Of a stretch of DNA of 64,000 nucleotides, positions 33,676-40,516 are shown piece by piece. Position 1 is the first letter of the stretch; the number at the start of each line of letters is the position of its first letter. The translations under genes were made by a program, and so were the position numbers. The notes under the pieces were generated by a model. The model saw nothing but the letters and a program-made list of their open reading frames with translations, had not been told where the DNA came from and did no database searches. Source of the DNA: JACCYI01 sp963828075 (GTDB lineage Bacteria > Actinomycetota > Thermoleophilia > Solirubrobacterales > Solirubrobacteraceae); the NCBI GenBank assembly GCA_963828075.1, contig CAWHDH010000021.1:1178001-1242000 (forward strand), written 5' to 3'.

Positions 33676-35037
33676 ATGCCGAAGCCCACCCCGTGCGTCC
33701 TCCTGCTCGCCGCCGTCGCCGTGGCGGCCGGTGTGGGCGCGCCCGCGGCGCAGGCTCGCGCCTCCTACGTGCCGGGAGAGGTCGTCGTGCGCTACGCCCC
33801 CGGCGTCGATCGCGCCGCGCGCGCCTCCACGCAGCGGGCGACCGGGACCGGGAGGCCCGAGGCCTTCGCGCCCCGCGCACGGACGCTGCGGATCCGCAGC
33901 GGGCGCAGCGTGATGGAGACCGTCCGGGCGCTGCGCCGCCGGCCGGGCGTCATCTCGGCGCATCCGAACTACATCGCCCGCGCCAGCGCGTTCCTGCCGA
34001 CGGACCCGGGGGCCGCGGGCACGCCCGGCGGCTGGGCGCAGCTGCAATGGAACTTCCTGGTGGGCACCGGCGTCAACGCGCCCGACGCGTGGGAGAACCT
34101 GATCCGCGCAGGGCGCCCGGGCGGCGCCGGCGTGACCGTGGCGGTCCTCGACACCGGCGTCGCGTACGCCGATCGCGGCCGCTTCCGGCGGTCGCCCGAC
34201 CTCGACCAGCACCGCCTGCGGCGCGGCTTCGACTTCGTCGCCGACGATCCCTACCCGAACGACCAGAACGGCCACGGCACCCACGTCGCCTCGACGATCG
34301 CGGAGAAGATCAACAACGGCGTCGGCCTCACCGGTCTCGCGTACGGCGCGCGGATCATGCCGGTGCGCGTGCTCGACAGCGCCGGCGCGGGGGACTCCGC
34401 CGCGATCGCCCGCGGCATCCGGTTCGCGGCCGGCAACGGCGCGCACATCATCAACCTCTCCTTCGAGTTCTCGGCCGAGGTCACGGGCGCCGCCATCCCC
34501 GACGTGCTCGACGCCCTGCGCTACGCCCAGCGCCGCGGCGTGCTCGTCGTGGGCGCATCCGGCAACGCGGCCGGGTCGGCGGTCGCCTATCCGGCCCGGT
34601 CCTCGCTCGTCCTGTCGGTGGGCGCCGTCACCGAGCACGGCTGCCAGGCCGAGTACTCGAACACCGGCCGGGGCCTGGACGTCGTGGCCCCGGGCGGCGG
34701 TCGGGACGCCCGCGACGACGCTGACCCCCACTGCCGCCCGCGTGAGAAGGGGCGCGACATCTACCAGGTCACGTTCAGGGGCTCGGTGCGCAAGTTCGGC
34801 ATCCCCGGCGGCTACGTCGGCACGTCGATGGCCGCGCCCCACGTGAGTGCGATCGCAGCGCTCGTGATCGCCTCAGGGGTGATCGGGGAGACCCCGTCGC
34901 CGCAGGCCGTGGCGGCCCGGATCAAGGAGACGGTGACCGACCTCGGCCCCCCGGGGCCCGACTCGCGCTACGGCGCCGGCCTGGTCGACGCGGCGCGCGC
35001 GACGGCGCCCACCGGCACGGCGCCGGCCGCGGGCTGA
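33676..35037 (+). CDS. Secreted subtilisin-like serine protease (S8)
   Basis: 453 residues from ATG 33676. Signal peptide at 1-28 (LLLAAVAVAAGVGAPAAQARA). A propeptide region (about 30-105, YVPGEVVVRYAPGV...) resembles the inhibitor I9-like fold, ending before LPTDPGA. The catalytic triad is Asp159 (VAVLDTGVAY), His200 (NGHGTHVAS) and Ser384 (GTSMAAPH); Asn297 (GASGNAAG) forms the oxyanion hole. A short insert with two cysteines (323 and 353) may be disulfide-linked. Role: extracellular protein degradation or processing. Confidence 0.9.
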   Translation: MPKPTPCVLLLAAVAVAAGVGAPAAQARASYVPGEVVVRYAPGVDRAARASTQRATGTGRPEAFAPRARTLRIRSGRSVMETVRALRRRPGVISAHPNYIARASAFLPTDPGAAGTPGGWAQLQWNFLVGTGVNAPDAWENLIRAGRPGGAGVTVAVLDTGVAYADRGRFRRSPDLDQHRLRRGFDFVADDPYPNDQNGHGTHVASTIAEKINNGVGLTGLAYGARIMPVRVLDSAGAGDSAAIARGIRFAAGNGAHIINLSFEFSAEVTGAAIPDVLDALRYAQRRGVLVVGASGNAAGSAVAYPARSSLVLSVGAVTEHGCQAEYSNTGRGLDVVAPGGGRDARDDADPHCRPREKGRDIYQVTFRGSVRKFGIPGGYVGTSMAAPHVSAIAALVIASGVIGETPSPQAVAARIKETVTDLGPPGPDSRYGAGLVDAARATAPTGTAPAAG

Positions 35038-35168
35038 GCGGCCGGGCGCTTGGCGGCGGCGGCCCGGCGGGCCTCGCGCCGGGCGCGCAGCAGCACGACC
35101 AGCGCGACGGACGCCGCCAGGGCGGGGCCGGCGAGGATCAATACGAGATCGGTTCCGGAGAAGGCCAT
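34968..35168 (-). CDS. Small single-pass membrane protein (uncertain)
   Basis: 66 residues from ATG 35168: a membrane helix (6-28, LVLILAGPALAASVALVVLL) followed by a basic Arg/Ala stretch and a Pro/Ala tail. The last 70 bases overlap the end of the protease gene on the other strand. Its topology looks real, but the overlap and weak ribosome site leave doubt. Confidence 0.4.
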   Translation of the reverse strand: MAFSGTDLVLILAGPALAASVALVVLLRARREARRAAAAKRPAAQPAAGAVPVGAVARAASTRPAP

Positions 35169-35249
35169 CACCAGAGAGCTACCAACCCGCCCGGCCGCCG
35201 GGTGACACCTGGAGCCCGATGCACGGTTCGCTGACGAACAGTCAGGATG

Positions 35250-35693
35250 TTACGTGGTCCGGACGATCAGGACGCTGCACGGGGCGTGGTGCGACACCTT
35301 ATTGGGGACCGAGCCGAGCAGGAACCGCTTGGCGCCGGTCATGCCCTTGTTGCCGACCACGATGAGGTCCGCGCCGCGCTCCTCGGCGACGTCGAGGATC
35401 GCGTCGGCGGGATCGCCCTCGCGGGCGAAGGTCTCCACCTGCACGCCGGAGTCCTTGACCTCCTCCTTGGCCTCGTTGAGTGTCGCGTCGACGTCCTCGC
35501 GGGGGTTGACCATCCACTGCAGGTCCTCCGGAGCCTGCCGGGACTCCTCGCGGAGCCGCTGGCTGGAGACCGGCTCGTAGGCCGACACGATGTCGACCGA
35601 GGCACCGACCTGCTTGGCGAGCTCGACCGCCTCTCGCACTGCCTGCTTCGCCGTGTCTGAGCCGTCGGTGCCCACCACGATCGAGCCGAACAT
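35250..35693 (-). CDS. Universal stress protein (UspA family)
   Basis: 147 residues, single Usp domain. The ATP-binding signature is present: VVGTDGSDTAKQA at the start and VVGNKGMTGAKRFLLGSVPNKV (G-2x-G-9x-G-S) near 112-133, ending HHAPCSVLIVR. Such proteins bind ATP and help survival under stress. Stands alone in this window. Confidence 0.92.
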   Translation of the reverse strand: MFGSIVVGTDGSDTAKQAVREAVELAKQVGASVDIVSAYEPVSSQRLREESRQAPEDLQWMVNPREDVDATLNEAKEEVKDSGVQVETFAREGDPADAILDVAEERGADLIVVGNKGMTGAKRFLLGSVPNKVSHHAPCSVLIVRTT

Positions 35694-35782
35694 TCAATCT
35701 CCTCGCGAGAGTCGCCTGCCTGGAAGGTCGCGCGATCATAAGCGACGGGGCACCGCCCCGGCGGGGTCTACCCTGGTGGCCC

Positions 35783-36577
35783 GTGCGAGCGATCGACCTG
35801 CACGCCCACATCCTGCCGGGCGTCGACGACGGACCCGCCAATCTCGAGGGCTCGTTCGCGCTCGCCCGGGCGGCGGTCGATGCCGGGACGGGCCAGATCG
35901 TCGCCACGCCGCACATCAACGAGGACCACTTCATCGAGCCGGAGGACATCCCGCCGGCGGTCGCCCACCTCAACCAGCAGCTCGCCGACGCGAGCATCAA
36001 CATCGTCGTGCGCGCGGGCGGGGAGATCGCCCTGCCCCGGCTGCTCGACCTGCAGGAGAGTGAGCTGGCCGGCCTCGGTCTCGGCGGCGGGCCCTATCTG
36101 CTGCTCGAGAGCCCGTTCGCGCTGGCGGCGGGGCAGTTCGAGCCGCTCATCTACGACGTCATGTCACGCGGCTATCGCGTCCTGCTCGCCCACCCGGAGC
36201 GCTCCCCGACCTTCCAGCGCGCGCCCGAGCGCCTGTGGAACCTGGTCGAGGCCGGCGTGCTCGTGCAGGTGACCGCCGGCGCGCTGACCGGCGCGTTCGG
36301 CGATCGCGTCCGCCAGTTCTCCTTCCGGCTGCTGCGCGAGGAGCTCGTCCACGTCATCGCGTCCGATGCGCACGACCACATCCGCCGGCCGCCGGCGATC
36401 ACGACCGCTATCCGCGCCGCGGAGCGCGCGGTCCCCGGGATCGGCGAGCGCCGCGCGTGGCTGACCGAGGACGTGCCCGCCGCGATCCTCGCCGGCGCGC
36501 CGATCCCCGAGGCGCCCCGGCTGCCGCCCGCTCGCAGCAGCGCGTGGAAGCGGCTCACCGGCGCCGCGCGACGCTAG
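35783..36577 (+). CDS. PHP-type protein tyrosine phosphatase, CpsB/CapC/YwqE family
   Basis: 264 residues, GTG start. Metal-binding motifs of the PHP fold are in order: DLHAHILPGVDDGP (5-18), ATPHI, the GGEI block, AHPERSP and SDAHDH near 195. These phosphatases remove phosphate from the tyrosine tail of Wzc/CpsD kinases and thereby tune polysaccharide export. A Wzc-like protein is encoded at 61156-62721, so this is probably its partner and marks the beginning of the polysaccharide region. Confidence 0.9.
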   Translation: MRAIDLHAHILPGVDDGPANLEGSFALARAAVDAGTGQIVATPHINEDHFIEPEDIPPAVAHLNQQLADASINIVVRAGGEIALPRLLDLQESELAGLGLGGGPYLLLESPFALAAGQFEPLIYDVMSRGYRVLLAHPERSPTFQRAPERLWNLVEAGVLVQVTAGALTGAFGDRVRQFSFRLLREELVHVIASDAHDHIRRPPAITTAIRAAERAVPGIGERRAWLTEDVPAAILAGAPIPEAPRLPPARSSAWKRLTGAARR

Positions 36578-36584
36578 TGGGCCG

Positions 36585-36671
36585 CTAGAGGAGCTTGGTC
36601 AAGGCGATGACCGCCCCGATCAGGACCATCACGACGATCGCCAGCTGCGTGTAGATCCAGAACGGGGACAT
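36585..36671 (-). CDS. 28-residue single-helix membrane peptide
   Basis: ATG at 36671 to TAG at 36585. It is one hydrophobic helix with short polar ends (starts MSPFWIYTQLAIVVMVLIGA, ends ALTKLL). Too short for usual gene finding. The composition is very unlike random GC-rich sequence, but the ribosome site is weak, so confidence is limited. Confidence 0.4.
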   Translation of the reverse strand: MSPFWIYTQLAIVVMVLIGAVIALTKLL

Positions 36672-36731
36672 CGCCCTGCAAGCCTACGCGCAGCCCTCGC
36701 CGCGAGGCAGCCGGGGTGCCACTATGGGGAC

Positions 36732-37124
36732 ATGCCGCTGCGCGTCGGGATCGACCTCGTCTCGGTCGAGGAGGTCGAGGAGTCGATCCGCACCCACGGG
36801 CCGCGCTACCTGGAGCGGGTGTACACCGACCGCGAGGTGGGCGACTGCACGAGCCCCGCAGGCGTCGACCCGGAGCGCCTCGCCGCGCGGTTCGCCGCCA
36901 AGGAGGCGACCATGAAAGTGCTGCGTCCGGACGACGAAGGGATACCCTGGCGGTCCATCGAGGTCCGGCGCGAGCCGGGCGGCTGGGTGGGCCTGGAGCT
37001 CACCGGCCGGGCGGCGGCGCTCGCCGACGCAGCCCGGGTCGCGGATCTCGCCGTGTCCCTGACCCACGAGTCGGGGTTCGCGTCCGCCGTCGTGGTTGCA
37101 GAGCTGGGCCGAGGAGCCGATTAA
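36732..37124 (+). CDS. acpS: AcpS-type 4'-phosphopantetheinyl transferase
   Basis: 130 residues. GIDLVSVEEVEES holds the metal ligand Asp8, and ARFAAKEATMKVL holds Glu58 and the catalytic Lys, both signature AcpS motifs; SLTHESGFASAVVVAE closes the fold. It attaches the phosphopantetheine arm of CoA to the serine of a carrier protein. It lies 7 bases upstream of a carrier-protein gene, so it is probably dedicated to it; whether it also serves fatty-acid ACP is unknown. Confidence 0.88.
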   Translation: MPLRVGIDLVSVEEVEESIRTHGPRYLERVYTDREVGDCTSPAGVDPERLAARFAAKEATMKVLRPDDEGIPWRSIEVRREPGGWVGLELTGRAAALADAARVADLAVSLTHESGFASAVVVAELGRGAD

Positions 37125-37131
37125 CAGAACC

Positions 37132-37377
37132 GTGACCGACCTCATTCGCCAGATCATCAAGGACCAGGGCCGCCTGTCGGTCGACGCGGACAGCGTCGCC
37201 GACACCGCCGACCTCTACCAGGCCGGCATGACCTCGCATGCAAGCGTGAACGTCATGCTCGCGCTCGAGGACGCCTTCGACATCGAGTTCCCCGACAACA
37301 TGCTCAAGCGGAGCGTGTTCGAGAGCATCGCGGCGATCCGCGGCGCGCTCGGCGAATTACAGCAGGAAGCGGCATGA
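37132..37377 (+). CDS. Acyl carrier protein
   Basis: 81 residues, GTG start at 37132. The four-helix carrier fold is clear, and the attachment serine is Ser35 in YQAGMTSHASVNVMLALE, a GxTSHxSV variant of the usual DSL motif. This variant is what I recall for the carrier partners of SerRS-like ligases in Bradyrhizobium. Its stop overlaps the acyl-CoA dehydrogenase start (ATGA), and a matching ligase follows two genes later, so the arm probably carries an amino acid rather than a fatty acid. Confidence 0.88.
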   Translation: MTDLIRQIIKDQGRLSVDADSVADTADLYQAGMTSHASVNVMLALEDAFDIEFPDNMLKRSVFESIAAIRGALGELQQEAA

Positions 37378-38630
37378 GACCCCGCGGGTCCACCGCGACC
37401 AACGGCGGCGCCCAGCTGGCGACCGATCCGGTGGCAGCGCCCGGGGCAGCGGGCGCGGTCGCCGGAGTGAACGCCGACCAGGCGTTCCTCGACGCCGTCA
37501 AGCGCATCGCCGACGAGGTCGCCGCGCCGAACGCCGGCGACGTCGACACAAGCGCGCGGTTCCCGACGGAGTCGATCGCCGCGCTGCGCGAGGTGGGCGC
37601 GCTGTCGGCGTTCGTCCCGGTGGAGCTGGGTGGCGGCGGCGTCTCGTTCGAGGCGCTCTCGGCCGCGTGCTTCGAGCTGGGCCGCCGCTGCGGCGCCAGC
37701 GCCATGGTCTTCGCCATGCACCAGATCCAGGTCGTCTCGATCGTCCGCAACCTGGGCGACTCGGCGTGGTTCGAGGGCTACCTCCGCGAGATCTCCGCCG
37801 ACCAGCGCCTGATCGCCTCGGTCACCTCCGAGGTCGGGACGGGCGGGGACATGGGGCGCTCGGTCGCCGCCGTCACGCCCGCCGAGGACGGGCTCGTCTC
37901 CTTCGAGAAGCAGGCCCCGACCGTCTCCTACGGCGCCCACGCCGACGACCTGTTCGTCACGCTGCGCCGCGGCCCGGATGCCGAGCCCGGCGACCAGGTC
38001 GTCGCGCTGGCGCGCTCCGAGCAGCTCGAGCTCGAGCCGACCGGCACCTGGGACCCGCTCGGGATGCGCGGCACGTGCTCCCCGGGCTACGTCGTTCGCG
38101 CGACGCTGCCCGCCGAGCAGGTCCTCCCCACCCCGTTCCCGCAGGTCTCGGCCGAGTCGATGGTCCCGGTGTCGCACATCCTGTGGTCGCACCTGTGGCT
38201 CGGGATCGCCACCGACGCGTTCGACCGGGCACGGGCCTTCGTCCGCGCGGCGGCCAAGCGCACCCCGGGCACGCCGCCGGCGTCGGCCGCCCGGCTCTCG
38301 CACCTGATGAGCGAGCTCTCGCTGCTGCGCGCGGAGGTCTCCTCCGGCCTGCGCGAGTTCATGGAGTGGTCCGACACGCCGGACCGCGAGCGCCTGTCGA
38401 CGATGGCGGCCGCCCTGCGCTTCAACAACCTCAAGATCGCCGCCTCCGAGCAGGCCCCGCGGGTCTGCCAGGGCGCGCTCGGCGTCTGCGGGATCATGGG
38501 CTACAAGAACGACACACCGTTCAGCGTCGGCCGCCACCTGCGCGACTCGATGTCGGCGTGCCTGATGGTCGCCAACGAACGCATACACCAGACCAACGCG
38601 AGCCTGCTGCTCATCGCCAAGGACGTCTAA
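37374..38630 (+). CDS. Acyl-CoA dehydrogenase family flavoprotein
   Basis: 418 residues. Typical layout: helical N-domain (PTESIAALREVGALSAFVPVELGGGGVSFEALSAACFELGRRC), beta domain with SVTSEVGTGGDMGRS, and helical C-domain ending NERIHQTNASLLLIAKDV. It would bind FAD and oxidise a carrier- or CoA-bound acyl group. Position between the carrier protein and the amino acid ligase suggests its substrate is the aminoacyl thioester on the carrier. An unrelated lipid substrate cannot be excluded. Confidence 0.88.
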   Translation: MRPRGSTATNGGAQLATDPVAAPGAAGAVAGVNADQAFLDAVKRIADEVAAPNAGDVDTSARFPTESIAALREVGALSAFVPVELGGGGVSFEALSAACFELGRRCGASAMVFAMHQIQVVSIVRNLGDSAWFEGYLREISADQRLIASVTSEVGTGGDMGRSVAAVTPAEDGLVSFEKQAPTVSYGAHADDLFVTLRRGPDAEPGDQVVALARSEQLELEPTGTWDPLGMRGTCSPGYVVRATLPAEQVLPTPFPQVSAESMVPVSHILWSHLWLGIATDAFDRARAFVRAAAKRTPGTPPASAARLSHLMSELSLLRAEVSSGLREFMEWSDTPDRERLSTMAAALRFNNLKIAASEQAPRVCQGALGVCGIMGYKNDTPFSVGRHLRDSMSACLMVANERIHQTNASLLLIAKDV

Positions 38631-38633
38631 GAG

Positions 38634-39566
38634 ATGGCCGAGTACCGCCCCGCTTCGCCTGATCAGGCGGCGTTCCTGGCCGACCTGTTCGCCGCCGGGC
38701 TGCTGATCGACAGCGGCGTCCCGGGGGTCTACGGGCGCGGGGGGGCATTCGAGTCCGTCCGGCTGGGCTTCGACGCACTGGTCACCGCGATCGCCGCCGA
38801 GCAGGGCGCCGAGACCGTGCGCTTCCCGCCCGTGCTGCCGCGCCACCAGCTCGAGACCAGCGGCTACCTGAAGTCGTTCCCGCACCTGGCGGGCAGCATC
38901 TTCTCGTTCGAGGGCGACGAGAAGGCGGCCAACCAGCAGTACGAGCGCGCGAGCCGGCACGAGGACTGGAGCGAGCACCAGGCGATGAGCGACCTGGTCC
39001 TGCTCCCGGCGGCGTGCTACCCGGTCTACCCCGCGGTCGGCGCGCGCGGCCCGCTGCCCGCCGGCGGCCTGATGATCGACCCCGGCGGCGCCTACTGCTT
39101 CCGTCACGAGCCCTCGGGCGACCCGGCGCGCCTGCAGATGTTCCACCAGCGCGAGCTCGTGCGGATCGGCGAGCCCGAGACCGTCATGGAGTGGCGCGAC
39201 GCCTGGCGGGATCTCGCGATCGAGATCCTCACGCGCCTCGGCCTCGACGCCCGCTTCGACGTCGCCTCCGACCCGTTCTTCGGCCGCGGCGGTCGCCTGA
39301 TGGCGGTCAGCCAGCGCCAGCAGGAGCTCAAGTTCGAGATCAACGTGGAGATCACCGAGCCGGAGCCGACGGCGGTGGCGTCGTTCAACTACCACCAGGA
39401 CCACTTCGCCTCGGTGCACCGCATCGAGATGGCCGACGGCGGGCCCGCGCACACCGCCTGCCTCGGCTTCGGCCTCGAGCGCGTCACGCTCGCGCTGCTG
39501 CGCACACACGGGCTCGATCCCGGCGCCTGGCCGGCGGAGGTCCGCGCGGAGCTCTGGCCCGCGTGA
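38634..39566 (+). CDS. Amino acid:[carrier protein] ligase, seryl-tRNA synthetase-like
   Basis: 310 residues: the catalytic core of an atypical class II seryl-tRNA synthetase without a tRNA-binding arm. Motif 2 is CFRHEP...QMFHQREL and motif 3 is CLGFGLERVTLALL. Cys128, Glu174 and Cys276 match the zinc ligands of the characterised Bradyrhizobium enzyme. Those enzymes activate glycine or alanine with ATP and load it onto a small carrier protein instead of tRNA. The carrier gene, its Ppant transferase and DUF1839 are all adjacent here, as I recall for the rhizobial loci. The amino acid used cannot be read from the sequence. Confidence 0.9.
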   Translation: MAEYRPASPDQAAFLADLFAAGLLIDSGVPGVYGRGGAFESVRLGFDALVTAIAAEQGAETVRFPPVLPRHQLETSGYLKSFPHLAGSIFSFEGDEKAANQQYERASRHEDWSEHQAMSDLVLLPAACYPVYPAVGARGPLPAGGLMIDPGGAYCFRHEPSGDPARLQMFHQRELVRIGEPETVMEWRDAWRDLAIEILTRLGLDARFDVASDPFFGRGGRLMAVSQRQQELKFEINVEITEPEPTAVASFNYHQDHFASVHRIEMADGGPAHTACLGFGLERVTLALLRTHGLDPGAWPAEVRAELWPA

Positions 39567-40516
39567 TCTCCCTCTGGGGGCTGGACCCGGCGACCTATGA
39601 GCGCCACGCCGTGCACCACGGCGAGCGCAGCTACCTGGAGACCAACTGCTACGCCGACATCCTGCTCGAGCTGCTGCACGCCCGCGGCGACGAGCCGCTC
39701 GCGGTGATGGGATCGCTGGTGCGGATGGACTTCGAGGGCGACCAGTGGACGTTCTTCAAGCCGCCGCCCGGTGACGTCGAGGACCTGTTCGGCGTCGACA
39801 TCCACGAGATGCAGCCATACCGGCCGCTCCCGGTCCAGGCCGCCGAGCAGATCGCCGAGGGGCGCACGCTGATCGTCGAGCTGGACTCGTGGTACCTGCC
39901 CGACACGGCGGCGACGAGCTACCGGACCGAGCACGTCAAGAGCTCGGTGGCGATCGAGGGCATCGACCCGGAGGGCGAGCGGATGCGCTACTTCCACGGG
40001 CTCGGCCTCTACGAGCTCGAGGGGGAGGACTTCCGCGGCATCTTCCGGCTCGACGGGCCGGGCTCCGACGACGTGCTGCCGCCCTACACCGAGCTCGTGC
40101 GCTTCGACGCGGGCGAGCGTCTGGAGGGCGAGGAGCTGCGCGAGGCGGCGGGCTTCCTGCTGCGCCACCACCTCGACCGCCGCCCCGCGACCAACCCGTT
40201 CGAGCGCTTCGGCGCGCGCCTCGCGACCGATCTGCCCGCCCTGCTCGCGGGCGATGCCGCCAACTACCACGCCTACGCGTTCGCGACGGTCCGGATGGCC
40301 GGCTCTGCGTTCGAGATCGCCGGCGCGCACGCCGACTGGCTGCTGGGGGACGCGGCCGCGGAGGCGAGCGCCGCGTTCGCGCGGATCGTCGAGGGCTGCA
40401 AGGTGCTGTCGTTCAAGCTCGCGCGCCGGCGGGCGTTCGACCCGGAGCCGGCGCTCGCGTCGCTCGCCGAGGCGTGGGACGAGGCCATCGGCCGGCTCGA
40501 TGCCGCCCTCGACTGA
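39563..40516 (+). CDS. DUF1839 family protein
   Basis: 317 residues, GTG start in a GTGA overlap with the ligase. Recognisable DUF1839 blocks are HHGERSYLETNCYADILLELLHARG, MDFEGDQWTFFKPPPGDVEDLFG and ELDSWYLPDTAATSYRTEHVKSSVAI. DUF1839 proteins accompany amino acid:carrier-protein ligases, and I infer they take the aminoacyl group from the carrier, but no activity is established that I know of. Conserved His, Cys and Asp residues in the first block could be catalytic. Confidence 0.85.
   Translation: MISLWGLDPATYERHAVHHGERSYLETNCYADILLELLHARGDEPLAVMGSLVRMDFEGDQWTFFKPPPGDVEDLFGVDIHEMQPYRPLPVQAAEQIAEGRTLIVELDSWYLPDTAATSYRTEHVKSSVAIEGIDPEGERMRYFHGLGLYELEGEDFRGIFRLDGPGSDDVLPPYTELVRFDAGERLEGEELREAAGFLLRHHLDRRPATNPFERFGARLATDLPALLAGDAANYHAYAFATVRMAGSAFEIAGAHADWLLGDAAAEASAAFARIVEGCKVLSFKLARRRAFDPEPALASLAEAWDEAIGRLDAALD

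Noticed and set aside
37215..39509. Very long open frame (764 codons) antisense to the ACP, dehydrogenase and ligase genes
   Set aside because: It mirrors third-position GC bias of real plus-strand genes with recognisable motifs; its own translation has no family features.
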